A stretch of 64,000 nucleotides of DNA from Pseudoalteromonas luteoviolacea B = ATCC 29581 (GCA_000333235.1 CAPN01000051.1:372001-436000), one strand, 5' to 3'. Shown: positions 30,661 to 40,203, numbered from the stretch's first letter. Numbers and translations: made by a program. The notes: generated by a model not told the origin, from the letters alone.

Positions 30661-31138
30661 AGACTTTACTAAAAGCACGAGTAAGTCATTTTGAAACGGA
30701 TTGTCATACTCGGTTTGAGCTAACCTAACAACGGTCTTTTTCTAGAGTGCAAGGATGTGCTTAATTCCGCAGCCAAAGACCAAATAAGAGATCTTTTATC
30801 ATTGAAAGTCTAAAATTTAAGTCGCAAATATCTACTCCTATTTACATGAAGCTGTGTGACTTCAGCAAAGATTTGCGGGCGTTTAGGCAAGGCATTGAAT
30901 GAAGGTAATAGCTTTTACCTTATCAAAATTTATAAGGCGGCATGAACGCTTGTAAAGTTCCACTTTTATATATCCGCTGTGTTTTCGATACGTTGCAAGA
31001 TGCTTACATTCTTGCATTAGCGTGCCCTACCTAGTATTGAAAACGCGGTGAAGCTCTGAATCACCCATTTGGAGGTGTCTTAAGTATAAAGCAAGGCGAT
31101 GCCTTGCTTTATCGAAAAACGAATTACACTTGAGCGGA
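30661..31138. other. Intergenic region with several hairpins, no gene seen
   Basis: This 478-bp stretch lies between the convergent small gene and the TonB receptor. It holds AAGGTAA/TTTACCTT (about 30903-30923), TGCAAGA/TCTTGCA (about 30993-31015) and the strong hairpin at 31086-31112. No open frame of interest is seen on either strand. It may be a repeat-derived element or hold a small RNA; nothing confirms either. Confidence 0.4.
31086..31112 (-). terminator. Perfect hairpin after the TonB receptor gene
   Basis: A 12-bp perfect stem (ATAAAGCAAGGC/GCCTTGCTTTAT) with a GAT loop lies 27 bp past the stop. It is a probable terminator for the zinc receptor gene. Confidence 0.7.
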
Positions 31139-33532
31139 TTAAAAATAGCCACGAATACCTAATTTAATATTTCTACCAGGCAATGGGGCTTTATCTTTGA
31201 TAAACGAACTGTGTACAAAGCCAAGTTCATCCGTCAAATTATCCATGTTTAAGTAGGCTACAAAATCACTGTTAAGCGCAGCAAAGTTGTACTGAATGCT
31301 AGCGTCTATTAACGTATAGCTCAGCGTTTTAGATTCATAACTTGCGATGTTGTTTTGTGTAAGGTAATGGGTTCCGGTTAAGTTAAATGTTGCTCCGAAA
31401 CCGGTATACTCGTAATTTAAACCTATTTTGTTATTTGGAATACGAGGTAAGTAGTCGCCAGAATCGAGTTTTGCCGTCAAGGAGTCAGCAAAAAGTTTTA
31501 TACGATTTTGCGAATCAAAACGATAATGGGCATCTAATTCTGCACCGTACAATTTCGCATCATTATTCTCGAATTTGAATACTTTCATCGCATCGTCATG
31601 ACCGTGTTCATTGAGCTCAATACCATGCTCGGCATCGAAAATATAATCGGTCTCGCGTTGATAATAATAGTTTTGAATGTCGTTATAGAAGAAGTTTAAG
31701 GTGTAACCGAAATTACCTTCAAAACGACGGAAACTAATGTCTAAATTGTTCGCAATTTCTTGGGAAATGTTTTCAGGTTCGAAATGCACTTCGCCGTCTT
31801 CAATTTCATAACCAAGACCTAGCTCGTAGGTACCTGTTGCGATGTGTACACCGTTTGACAGCAATTCAGCGGTTAATGGTGCGCGCTCTGATCGGGAAAG
31901 ATTAATGGCAACGTTATGTCCATCGGTATATTGATAGATACCACCAATTGATGCACTGACATTGGTTATATCCAGAGTATAACCAAGTACTTGTGCTACT
32001 TCGTCTGTGTGGGTGTCATCGTGCGCATGATCATGATGGTGGTCAGACAGGGAAATGTCACTAGTGAGTTGGTACTTTTCAATTCGACCACCAAGTTCTA
32101 GCGTAATGTTTTCATATTTACGTTCTTCCAGTAAATAGACTGCGTGGTTGGTGGTTTTGGTTGCCGGCGTAAATGCCTCTTCACCATTTGCTGCATAATC
32201 ACTTTTTGCGAAATGATAACCTAGCGCGCCATGCCAATTATCGATACGATGTTCTAAGTTTGTACGTAATTCATAGGTTTTGTTGGTAAACGTCGTACCA
32301 ATAGTACCGTCTTCAATCTCGCTATGTTGATAATCGGTGTATCCGGCACGGACTTGCAGTGCTTCTAACCAGGAGTTGTGAAATGCATAATTTGCAAGGC
32401 CTTGCCAACGGGTTTGATCTACACGGGCGAAAACGGATTCTTCTTCGTGGGAGTCAGTTTCATTTTCGTCTAATTCATGGTCATGGTCGTGTCCATGTTC
32501 ATGAGAGTGACCTGGAATACCATAATCGGTATCCACTTTACCAACCGAAAACCCGACTGTTAAATGGTCGTCAATGTAGCTAGTACCAAAATTGAATTGT
32601 TGTGAATCAATAAACGTATTTTCTACTTTATTTAAAATTTCTTCAGCTTCTTCGTCTTCATGCTCGTCGTGCTCTTCATGAAGTTCATAATTAGGTGTGG
32701 AATAGTCTTTGCCTTGTCGACTTAATGCATCGAAGTGAAAATTAAATCTTTTTGTGCTTGTTTCACCTAATATCGCGTAGGTGTCTGTGTTTGAAACAGT
32801 ATCGTGACTAAAATCAAATCCACCGTTTGCTGTTTCAATTACATCTTGAGGAATACGGTTGTCAACGACGTTTACAACACCCCCAATTGCCCCAGAACCA
32901 TAAAGTAAGGTTGCAGGTCCACGTAATACTTCGATCTGTGTAGCAGATAAAGAGTCATTAGTATTTGCATGATCGGGCCCAACGCGCGACGCGTCGCTAC
33001 TGTCTAAGCCGTTTTGCGTGATCTTTACTCTAGGACCGTCAAGACCACGAATGATTGGGCTTGACGAAACCGGACCAAAATAACTTGCATCGATACCAGG
33101 CTGACCTTTTAGTGTTTCTCCAAGTGTAGGTTTTGCTTTGGTCTTTAATTCGTCGCCTGAAATGACGGTAACAGGCGATGCCATTTCCATATTATTTTTA
33201 TGAAGTGCTGATGCAAACACGACAATGCTTTCAACAGCAGAAGCTTTTAATGTTACCGTGACAAACTGTTCTTTGTTTTCAACATCGAGTCGAGCATCGA
33301 GGTAGTTATTTTTACTAATGTGCAACTGACTATCAGAATCGATATCTAGAGTGAAATTACCATTGATGTCGCTAAATACCGCATTGCTTTTACCATGAAA
33401 ATGAATTTTAGCATTACTTACAGGCTGTTGTTTGGCATCTATAATTTTGCCTTTGATCACGGCAGCGATTGCGGACGGAGAAACAAAAGCACTGGCCAGC
33501 GCTGCTGCAATGAGTGTCTGTTGCGTTTTCAT
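31139..33532 (-). CDS. znuD: TonB-dependent zinc receptor, ZnuD-type
   Basis: A 797-residue outer-membrane receptor. The signal peptide (MKTQQTLIAAALASAFVSPSAIAA) precedes a carboxypeptidase-regulatory-like beta-sandwich (about 25-100), the plug (SGDELKTKAKPTLGETLKGQPGI, about 120-230) and the 22-strand barrel. Three His/Asp/Glu-rich loops lie near residues 279, 341 and 494 (for example HSHEHGHDHDHELDE), as in ZnuD, where such loops capture Zn(II). Two Zur-like boxes lie in the promoter. Together these make zinc uptake by far the best assignment; the symbol follows from architecture and regulation. Confidence 0.88.
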   Translation of the reverse strand: MKTQQTLIAAALASAFVSPSAIAAVIKGKIIDAKQQPVSNAKIHFHGKSNAVFSDINGNFTLDIDSDSQLHISKNNYLDARLDVENKEQFVTVTLKASAVESIVVFASALHKNNMEMASPVTVISGDELKTKAKPTLGETLKGQPGIDASYFGPVSSSPIIRGLDGPRVKITQNGLDSSDASRVGPDHANTNDSLSATQIEVLRGPATLLYGSGAIGGVVNVVDNRIPQDVIETANGGFDFSHDTVSNTDTYAILGETSTKRFNFHFDALSRQGKDYSTPNYELHEEHDEHEDEEAEEILNKVENTFIDSQQFNFGTSYIDDHLTVGFSVGKVDTDYGIPGHSHEHGHDHDHELDENETDSHEEESVFARVDQTRWQGLANYAFHNSWLEALQVRAGYTDYQHSEIEDGTIGTTFTNKTYELRTNLEHRIDNWHGALGYHFAKSDYAANGEEAFTPATKTTNHAVYLLEERKYENITLELGGRIEKYQLTSDISLSDHHHDHAHDDTHTDEVAQVLGYTLDITNVSASIGGIYQYTDGHNVAINLSRSERAPLTAELLSNGVHIATGTYELGLGYEIEDGEVHFEPENISQEIANNLDISFRRFEGNFGYTLNFFYNDIQNYYYQRETDYIFDAEHGIELNEHGHDDAMKVFKFENNDAKLYGAELDAHYRFDSQNRIKLFADSLTAKLDSGDYLPRIPNNKIGLNYEYTGFGATFNLTGTHYLTQNNIASYESKTLSYTLIDASIQYNFAALNSDFVAYLNMDNLTDELGFVHSSFIKDKAPLPGRNIKLGIRGYF

Positions 33533-33581
33533 TAAAATACCACCTAACTAAACGTATAGTCGAAATAAGGAACTGAATTGG

Positions 33582-33597
33582 TGTGATAATATAACAG
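33582..33597 (-). promoter_or_regulatory. Zur box 2, overlapping the predicted -10
   Basis: TGTGATAATATAACAG matches the Zur core TGTTATAATATAACAT at 14 of 16 positions. It covers the predicted -10 TATATT (33593-33588), which pairs with a -35 TTGTTT (33616-33611) over 17 bp. Zn-loaded Zur bound here would block transcription of the receptor gene. Confidence 0.65.
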
Positions 33598-33620
33598 CAC
33601 ATTTGTTGCAAAACAATGAT

Positions 33621-33633
33621 GTTATACTATAAC
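33621..33633 (-). promoter_or_regulatory. Zur box 1 upstream of znuD
   Basis: GTTATACTATAAC is a perfect palindrome equal to the core of the known gammaproteobacterial Zur motif (GTTATA-N-TATAAC). It lies just upstream of the -35, and its centre is 38 bp from that of box 2. Confidence 0.75.
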
Positions 33634-33752
33634 TTATGATTTGTTGTTTCGTGTTTGTGTTATGAGCCAAGTTAGTAGGGTTTGCTATACTTAACGAATT
33701 ACTCGAATAATCATCACTGTATTTTGAAAATACTGATGAAAACGAGGTAACA

Positions 33753-34280
33753 ATGAATCCATTTATTTGTAAAGCAAGGTTAAACGTTGCAGACCTTTTC
33801 CATCACGTAAACCATCTTGAATCCTTTACTGCTGCTGTTGGTCGACACGAGTCTATCGAGCACTTTGTGTTAAAAATGTTGGGGTTTTGTGCGTTGTCTT
33901 ATTTAAACAATGTTTTTTGGAAAAAAGACGAAGACAAGCATAGCCCCGATCTTTGGATAGCGAGCGAAAGTGGGCAATACGACATAGCGATGCTGTGCGG
34001 TAAAAGAGATGTTGAGCAGGTTGCTAAATTGGCTCGTAAAACTCACAAGCTCTCAATGCTATTAGCGACAAATGAAGTAAAAGAAGTACAATCAGAGTTA
34101 GGCGGATTTTTAGTCCATCATCATAATGTTTCCATATTTTCTGTTGATTCGTCGTTTGTTTTGAAATTAGCGGATAGTCTGACGCAAAGCTTACATTGGG
34201 ATGTCGTTATTGACAATGGCATGATTTCGGTCAGCAATAAACGTGATTTTTTTGAATCAGAAGTGATTAAATTAACCTGA
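33753..34280 (+). CDS. YaeQ family protein
   Basis: A 175-residue protein matching the YaeQ family, which has a PD-(D/E)XK nuclease-like fold. KARLNVADL at the N-terminus, SPDLWIASESGQYDIAMLCGKRDVEQVAKLARKTHK in the centre and a NVSIFSVDS stretch align with E. coli YaeQ. The D/E and xGK-like region keeps the fold core, though nuclease activity is not demonstrated for the family. The E. coli protein is linked to suppression of RfaH loss. It is divergent from znuD. Confidence 0.8.
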   Translation: MNPFICKARLNVADLFHHVNHLESFTAAVGRHESIEHFVLKMLGFCALSYLNNVFWKKDEDKHSPDLWIASESGQYDIAMLCGKRDVEQVAKLARKTHKLSMLLATNEVKEVQSELGGFLVHHHNVSIFSVDSSFVLKLADSLTQSLHWDVVIDNGMISVSNKRDFFESEVIKLT

Positions 34281-34458
34281 ATTATGGCTAAGCGATTAAC
34301 TTTTGGGTCGCGATGAAATAACCTGTATTTTCTAAACCTATGGTTGGTAATTTTTAAAAACGACAAAGTAAATTTCAGGTCAAAAGCTTTTTTAATCACG
34401 TAAAGACAATACAACTCGTGTTAAATTAGTCTAACGTGAACGAGCAGTTGTAATGAGA

Positions 34459-34731
34459 CTAAATGAATTTAATTTCGATGTCGGTAATCGGGCGGCAACA
34501 GCACGTTAGAATTTCTCCTTCACGCACAAACGCCAGAGGCTCTTCGTTATAACTTACTTGGCCTTTAATTAATTGAACACGACACGCACCACAAAAGCCT
34601 TCTCTACATTGGTAAGGGGCATCGATTTTAGCTTGTTCTAAAGAAACAAGTAGGCAAGGGGAATGAGCCGCATGGGGAAGCGGCTCATTATTATCGAATA
34701 TCGTAATAATCGGGATGGGTTTTTCAACCAT
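34459..34731 (-). CDS. yfaE: 2Fe-2S ferredoxin for ribonucleotide reductase maintenance
   Basis: A 90-residue plant-type ferredoxin with the cluster motif CREGFCGACRVQ and a distal Cys in EILTCCCRP. In E. coli, YfaE reduces and repairs the di-iron tyrosyl radical cofactor of NrdB. Its ATG overlaps the nrdB stop by one base (TAATG), so it is translationally coupled as the third gene of nrdAB-yfaE. Confidence 0.95.
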   Translation of the reverse strand: MVEKPIPIITIFDNNEPLPHAAHSPCLLVSLEQAKIDAPYQCREGFCGACRVQLIKGQVSYNEEPLAFVREGEILTCCCRPITDIEIKFI

Positions 34732-35861
34732 TACAGGTCGAAGTCACCAAAGTCAGATGCATCAACTTCGGAATCGATTTGACCGACTAAATACGAACTG
34801 ATCTCTGTTTCTTGAGGAGCAACCTGTACGTTATCTGAAACTAACCAAGTGTTAATCCAAGGAATAGGGTTACTCTTATTTGCAAACTGTGGCGGCAACC
34901 CAACCGCAGCCATACGAATATTCGTAATGTATTCAACATACTGGCAAAGAATGTCTTTATTTAGGCCGATCATTGACCCGTCTTTAAATAAATAATGTGC
35001 CCAGTCTTTTTCTTGTTTTGCGGCATCAACAAACATTTGGATTGCCTGTTCTTTACATTGGGCCGCAGCGATGGCCATTTCTGGATCATCTTTGCCTTCT
35101 TGCATGATGTTAAGCATATGCTGAGTACCAGAAAGGTGGAGCGCTTCGTCACGGGCAATTAATTTAATGATTTTCGCATTGCCTTCCATGAGTTCACGTT
35201 CTGCAAACGCAAACGAGCACGCAAAGCTTACATAAAAACGAATCGCTTCGAGAATGTTAACCGACATCACACACAAATAGAGTAACTTTTTCAGTTCAAA
35301 CAAATTAATGTGTACAGTTTGCCCATTGATCTCGTGCTTACCTTCACCATATTGGTTATACAGCGCGACTTTCTCAATCAACTCGTCGTAGTGTTCAGTT
35401 ACCGCATGCGCACGTTCAGAAATTTTTTCGTTATTGACGATATCATCAAAAACAAGTTCTGGGTTTTGGGTGACATTACGAATAATGTGAGTATAAGAGC
35501 GGCTATGGATCGTCTCGCTAAACGCCCATGTTTCAATCCAAGTTTCAAGCTCCGGGATAGACACAATAGGTAAAAACGCGACGTTAGGTGAACGACCTTG
35601 TACGCTATCAAGTAACGTTTGATATTTGAGGTTACTCAAGAAGATGTGCTTTTCATGATCTGGTAACGCTTGAAAATCAATACGATCTTTGCTGACGTCC
35701 ACTTCTTCCGGGCGCCAAAAGAAAGAAAGTTGCTTTTCGATTAACTTTTCAAAAATAGGATACTTCTGTTGGTCATAACGAGAAACGTTGACCGATTGAC
35801 CAAAAAACATTGGCTCTTTTAATTGATCGTTATGCGTTCTGCTAAACGTTGTATAAGACAT
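34731..35861 (-). CDS. nrdB: Class Ia ribonucleotide reductase beta subunit
   Basis: The aerobic radical-generating subunit, 376 residues, near-identical in layout to E. coli NrdB ([21 protein letters not shown]). Di-iron ligands lie in [15 protein letters not shown] and [14 protein letters not shown]. The C-terminal tail ([20 protein letters not shown]) docks onto NrdA. I start at the ATG at 35861 to match family N-termini; the frame has an ATG three codons earlier. It lies 51 bp after nrdA. Confidence 0.97.
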   Translation of the reverse strand: MSYTTFSRTHNDQLKEPMFFGQSVNVSRYDQQKYPIFEKLIEKQLSFFWRPEEVDVSKDRIDFQALPDHEKHIFLSNLKYQTLLDSVQGRSPNVAFLPIVSIPELETWIETWAFSETIHSRSYTHIIRNVTQNPELVFDDIVNNEKISERAHAVTEHYDELIEKVALYNQYGEGKHEINGQTVHINLFELKKLLYLCVMSVNILEAIRFYVSFACSFAFAERELMEGNAKIIKLIARDEALHLSGTQHMLNIMQEGKDDPEMAIAAAQCKEQAIQMFVDAAKQEKDWAHYLFKDGSMIGLNKDILCQYVEYITNIRMAAVGLPPQFANKSNPIPWINTWLVSDNVQVAPQETEISSYLVGQIDSEVDASDFGDFDL

Positions 35862-35912
35862 AAAAAACACTCAACACCAGAAAAAGCGGGGAAACCCCGC
35901 TATCAATTATTA

Positions 35913-38198
35913 TTAGATTTTACACGCACCGCCTTCACAGCCATCGTCTTCTACTTGAGGTTTCAATTCCTCTTGAGCGTCCGATGCACCGTCTCGCGTA
36001 TTATGGTAATACAAAGTTTTTACACCCAATTTGTAGGCAGTTAATAGGTCTTTTAACAGCAATTTCATTGGTACTTTGCCGCCATCAAACTTATTTGGAT
36101 CATAGTTCGTGTTTGCAGAAATAGTCTGATCGATAAACTTTTGCATGATCCCAACGAGCTGTAAATAGCCATCATTCGATGGTATATCCCACAGCAGCTC
36201 ATATTGTTCTTTTAAACGCTCGTATTCTGGTACTACTTGTTTCAAAATACCGTCTTTACTTGCTTTAACGCTGATATGTCCGCGTGGTGGTTCAATTCCA
36301 TTCGTTGCATTAGAAATCTGTGACGAAGTCTCAGATGGCATCAATGCAGATAACGTTGAGTTACGCATACCATATTTAACGATACTTTCACGTAGCGCAT
36401 CCCAATCTAGATGAAGCGGCTCACTGCACACCGAGTCGAGATCCTTTTTATAGGTATCAATGGGCATAATACCTTTAGAGTAGGTTGTCTCGTTAAACTT
36501 AGGACACGCGCCTTTTTCTTTTGCTAGTTCATTTGAGGCTTTCATTAAATAATATTGAATCGCTTCAAATGTTTTGTGTGTTAAACCATTGGCGCTGCCA
36601 TCAGAATACTTCACGCCATTTTTAGCTAGATAATACGCGAAATTAATCACACCGATACCTAAAGTACGACGGCCCATTGTCGCGTTATACGCTGCAGGAA
36701 CAGGATAATCTTGGTAATCTAATAGGTTATCTAGCGCGCGTACAGCAAGCTCAGCAAGCTCTTCTAATTCACTGAGGGATTCAATCGCACCTAGGTTGAA
36801 GGCTGACAATGTACACAGTGCAATTTCACCTTCAGGGTCGTTAACGTTATTTAGCGGTTTTGTTGGAAGTGCAATTTCTAAACACAGGTTAGATTGACGA
36901 ATTGGCGCGACTTCTGAATCAAACGGGCTATGTGTATTACAGTGATCAACGTTTTGCAGGTAGATACGACCTGTGCTTGCACGTTCTTGAGCAAACATAG
37001 AGAAAAGTTCGATTGCTTTTATGCGTTTCTTACGAATACTCTCGTCTTGTTCGTATTTTACATACAGCTCTTCAAAACGCACTTGGTTTTGGAAGAATGC
37101 GTCGTATAAACCAGGAACATCTGATGGGCTAAATAATGTGATGTAATCGTCTTTGATTAAACGAGAATACATTAGTTTATTAAATTGTACTCCGTAATCG
37201 AGATGACGTACTCGGTTTTCTTCAACGCCACGGTTGTTTTTCAATACGAGTAAGTTTTCAACTTCTAAATGCCAAAGTGGGTAGAAGAGTGTTGCTGCTC
37301 CCCCACGTACACCACCTTGCGAACAGCTTTTAACTGCTGTTTGGAAGTGTTTATAAAATGGGATGCAGCCAGTGTGATACGCTTCGCCATTGCGGATAGG
37401 GCTACCTAGTGCGCGAATTCGACCCGCATTAATCCCAATACCAGCACGTTGACTGACGTACTTTACAATAGCAGAAGACGTTGCATTAATTGAGTCTAAA
37501 CTATCGTCACATTCAATTAGCACGCATGAACTAAACTGGCGAGTAGGGGTACGTACACCAGCCATAATCGGTGTTGGCAATGAAATCTTAAAGGTCGAGA
37601 CGGCATCGTAAAAACGGCGAATGTAATCAATACGTGTTGATTTTTCATAGCCAGAGAATAAGCTTGCAGCAACCAGCATGTATAGAAACTGAGCACTTTC
37701 GTAAATTCGTCCAGTAACTCGGTTTTGAACCAAATATTTGCCTTCCAGTTGTTTAACTGCGGCATAGCTAAAGTTTAGATCGCGGCTATGATCGATGTAT
37801 TCGTCAAGTAGTTCGATTTCATCTTTCGTATAATCTACGAGTAAGTGACCATCGTAACGCTTATCTTCAACCATTGACTTGATATGATCGTAAAGACGCG
37901 GCGGCTCAAATTGACCATACGCTTTTTTACGTAAGTGGAAAACCGCCAAGCGGGCTGCTAGGTACTGGTAGTCAGGTGTCTCTTTTGAGATCAAATCAGC
38001 AGCAGCTTTGATGATGGTTTCATGAATGTCTTCAGTACGGATTCCGTCATAAAATTGAATGTGTGACTTTAATTCTACTTGCGAAACAGAGACATCATCT
38101 AAGCCCTCTGCTGCCCATTCAATGACGCGGTGGATCTTATCAAGATCCAACGGCTCTTTGCGGCCGTTTCTTTTAGTTACTGATAGCTTTTGGTTCAT
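35913..38198 (-). CDS. nrdA: Class Ia ribonucleotide reductase alpha subunit
   Basis: The catalytic subunit makes dNDPs from NDPs. The 761 residues equal E. coli NrdA. The N-terminal ATP cone (VTKRNGRKEPLDLDKIHRVIEWAAEG) gives dATP feedback control. Catalytic residues lie in SSCVLIECDDSLDSINAT and QSNLCLEIALPT. The C-terminal redox pair is CEGGACKI. Transcription is probably controlled by NrdR (four boxes) and DnaA (one box) in the 362 bp upstream. Confidence 0.98.
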   Translation of the reverse strand: MNQKLSVTKRNGRKEPLDLDKIHRVIEWAAEGLDDVSVSQVELKSHIQFYDGIRTEDIHETIIKAAADLISKETPDYQYLAARLAVFHLRKKAYGQFEPPRLYDHIKSMVEDKRYDGHLLVDYTKDEIELLDEYIDHSRDLNFSYAAVKQLEGKYLVQNRVTGRIYESAQFLYMLVAASLFSGYEKSTRIDYIRRFYDAVSTFKISLPTPIMAGVRTPTRQFSSCVLIECDDSLDSINATSSAIVKYVSQRAGIGINAGRIRALGSPIRNGEAYHTGCIPFYKHFQTAVKSCSQGGVRGGAATLFYPLWHLEVENLLVLKNNRGVEENRVRHLDYGVQFNKLMYSRLIKDDYITLFSPSDVPGLYDAFFQNQVRFEELYVKYEQDESIRKKRIKAIELFSMFAQERASTGRIYLQNVDHCNTHSPFDSEVAPIRQSNLCLEIALPTKPLNNVNDPEGEIALCTLSAFNLGAIESLSELEELAELAVRALDNLLDYQDYPVPAAYNATMGRRTLGIGVINFAYYLAKNGVKYSDGSANGLTHKTFEAIQYYLMKASNELAKEKGACPKFNETTYSKGIMPIDTYKKDLDSVCSEPLHLDWDALRESIVKYGMRNSTLSALMPSETSSQISNATNGIEPPRGHISVKASKDGILKQVVPEYERLKEQYELLWDIPSNDGYLQLVGIMQKFIDQTISANTNYDPNKFDGGKVPMKLLLKDLLTAYKLGVKTLYYHNTRDGASDAQEELKPQVEDDGCEGGACKI

Positions 38199-38273
38199 AG
38201 TATTTGCCTGTATCCCTTGGGAATGACTATTTTTTAGATTTGCGCACGGCAGCTTTATTTGCTTAGCAATTCA

Positions 38274-38320
38274 CCACTATATATGGTGTTCCACAAACCG
38301 AGGATCACAAGATAGAGTGG
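38274..38320 (-). promoter_or_regulatory. Proximal NrdR box pair with predicted promoter P1
   Basis: Box 38274-38289 (CCACTATATATGGTGT) matches the NrdR consensus ACACWATATATWGTGT at 14 of 16. Box 38305-38320 matches at 12 of 16. They are 31 bp apart, the spacing known for NrdR tandem sites. TTGCAA (38337-38332) and TATCTT (38314-38309), 17 bp apart, form a promoter whose -10 lies in the upstream box, about 110 bp before nrdA. Confidence 0.75.
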
Positions 38321-38357
38321 TTGATCTTTTTTTGCAAGGGACAGATCCGGCCTCAAT

Positions 38358-38366
38358 TGTGGATAA
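38358..38366 (-). promoter_or_regulatory. DnaA box in the nrd promoter region
   Basis: TTATCCACA on the minus strand is a perfect DnaA box, about 60 bp upstream of the predicted P1 start. A weaker TTATCCCAA follows at about 38369-38377. E. coli nrdAB is also controlled by DnaA through upstream boxes. Confidence 0.65.
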
Positions 38367-38526
38367 CATTGGGATAATCGGATTTCGTAAGTGTCCACTA
38401 ACCTTCGACGTTTTGCTCAAAGTAAAAAAGCTAAAAATCAACTCGAGAATGGCTTTTTTTTGCTTTTTTTCACTCTCTAATTTAACTGATTTTTAAATCA
38501 TCAATCGTGTTCAAAAAGAACGATTT

Positions 38527-38573
38527 TCACAATATATAGTAGGTTGAATAAAAATTGTCACTATATGTTGTGA
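38527..38573 (-). promoter_or_regulatory. Distal NrdR box pair with predicted promoter P2
   Basis: Boxes 38527-38542 and 38558-38573 each match the NrdR consensus at 13 of 16 and are again exactly 31 bp apart. GTGACA (38561-38556) and TATATA (38538-38533) with a 17-bp spacer form a candidate promoter spanned by both boxes. The gph stop codon lies inside the upstream box. Confidence 0.6.
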
Positions 38574-39220
38574 AAAATTTCACTTGGGTTAGTAGCATAT
38601 TGATCCGCGTTCCAGCGCTTCGCGATTTCATTGCTTGGGACATAACCCCAAAGCGCTACGATCGCTTTCATCTTCGCAGCCTTTGCAGCTTGCACATCGC
38701 GTTCAGCATCTCCGACATACCAACACTTTTCAGGTACGACGTCGAGTTGTTCACAAGCGAGCAGTAATTGATCGGGATGAGGCTTTGCTCTTGTTAATGT
38801 ATCGCCGCAGACAACGACAGGGATCCGATTAAGGGGAGGGAGACAGTCAACAATTGGTTTAGCAAGAAATTCAGGTTTATTAGTGACAATGGCGATTTTT
38901 ACATTTCTCAATTCTAGAACACGTAATAATGTTTCTATTCCATCAAACAGCGTTGAATGTGTGCATCCTAAGCTTTCATACTTCTTTAGAAATGCCAGTT
39001 TTACTGAGTGAAAGTCGATATTTTTAATGTGCTTGCCGAAGCCAAGTTCTAACATCGCTTTTGAGCCATCCGAAACGGTGGGACGAAAAGTGACTTCATC
39101 TATAGGCAAGATGTCGTGCTTTTCTAATACATAATTAAGGGCAGCGAGTAAATCTGGTGCAGTGTCGAGTAAAGTACCGTCTAAATCGAACAAGACAGCC
39201 TGCGGGGTGGAATGTGACAT
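38561..39220 (-). CDS. gph: Phosphoglycolate phosphatase
   Basis: A HAD-superfamily phosphatase, 219 residues. It dephosphorylates 2-phosphoglycolate formed during repair of oxidised DNA ends. Motif I is DLDGTLLDTAPD, motif II IVTNKPEF, and motifs III and IV are the late Lys and GDAERDVQAAKAAKM. It lies 94 bp downstream of ubiG, the ubiG-gph order common in Gammaproteobacteria. MupP-like N-acetylmuramate phosphatases are close relatives, so the specificity is less sure than the fold. Confidence 0.88.
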   Translation of the reverse strand: MSHSTPQAVLFDLDGTLLDTAPDLLAALNYVLEKHDILPIDEVTFRPTVSDGSKAMLELGFGKHIKNIDFHSVKLAFLKKYESLGCTHSTLFDGIETLLRVLELRNVKIAIVTNKPEFLAKPIVDCLPPLNRIPVVVCGDTLTRAKPHPDQLLLACEQLDVVPEKCWYVGDAERDVQAAKAAKMKAIVALWGYVPSNEIAKRWNADQYATNPSEIFHNI

Positions 39221-39314
39221 TGGAGTAGACCTTGTATAGATAGCGATGTACTAAATACAATTGCAATTCCGGCTAGGTATTCTACTTTGAGAGTAGAAAA
39301 CCTAGCCGAACATA

Positions 39315-40022
39315 CTATAGTTTTTCGAAATAAAGAATGTAATTTACGCTTACATCCTTGCTCAATTTAAATTGCTTAGAAAATGGTGCGTATTCAATGC
39401 CCGCAGACGCTCTTACTTTCAGTCCAGCCTGTTCAGCCCAGTCAATTAAAGTTGCAGGGCGAATAAATTTGTCATGATCATGGGTTCCTTCTGGCACCAT
39501 CTTTAATACTTTTTCCGCACCCACAATCGCGAATAGATAGGATTTAAAGGTTTTATTGAGTGTTGAGAAAAAGACGTGCCCGCCGGGCTTTACCAACGTT
39601 GCGACAGCATTAATAATAGACTGTGGGTCTGGAACGTGCTCTAGCATCTCCATGCAGGTTATCACATCAAATTGTTCAGGATTAGCTTGAGCAAACTCTT
39701 CAACCGGGATTTTTTGATAACTTACGTCCACGCCCGCTTCTAGAGCATGCAGCTTTGCCACATTCAGCGGCTCTTGTCCCATATCTATACCAGTCGCATG
39801 AGCGCCTAGCTTTGCCATACTTTCGGTTAAAATGCCGCCACCACAACCAACATCCACCACCTTTTTTCCGAATATCCCGGCACATTTATCTTGAATAAAG
39901 TCTAAGCGTAACGGGTTAATGTCATGTAAAGGTTTGAATTCACCGTCTCGGTCCCACCAACGTTCCGCGATTGCTTCAAATTTAGCAATTTCGGTACTAT
40001 CTACATTTTGATGTTCGGTCAT
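39315..40022 (-). CDS. ubiG: Ubiquinone biosynthesis O-methyltransferase
   Basis: UbiG performs both O-methylations of ubiquinone synthesis. The 235 residues include SAM motif [17 protein letters not shown] and the family-specific [26 protein letters not shown] near the N-terminus. The C-terminal region carries NYILYFEKL. It is divergent from gyrA, as in many Gammaproteobacteria. Confidence 0.97.
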   Translation of the reverse strand: MTEHQNVDSTEIAKFEAIAERWWDRDGEFKPLHDINPLRLDFIQDKCAGIFGKKVVDVGCGGGILTESMAKLGAHATGIDMGQEPLNVAKLHALEAGVDVSYQKIPVEEFAQANPEQFDVITCMEMLEHVPDPQSIINAVATLVKPGGHVFFSTLNKTFKSYLFAIVGAEKVLKMVPEGTHDHDKFIRPATLIDWAEQAGLKVRASAGIEYAPFSKQFKLSKDVSVNYILYFEKL

Positions 40023-40203
40023 AAAAAGCTTCCTGATTAATCTGAGCGCATTTTAAAAGGGATAAATTGAAAATCGCGCGCTATGTGGCCTGTAAATTTC
40101 TTTAAAGTATGGTACGATGGCCAATGCCTATTTTAATAATAACATGCTCACGAGTCGCAAGTGTGACACAAAAGTGAGTGACACTGAAGGAAAGTAGAGT
40201 CAA

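Larger units (their letters stand above)
38199..38560 (-). promoter_or_regulatory. nrd operon regulatory region
   Basis: The long gap between nrdA and gph holds a proximal and a distal promoter, each overlapped by a pair of NrdR-like boxes, plus a DnaA box. Most of the remaining sequence is AT-rich with long T and A tracts. The distal module extends a few bases into the 3' end of gph. Confidence 0.7.
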
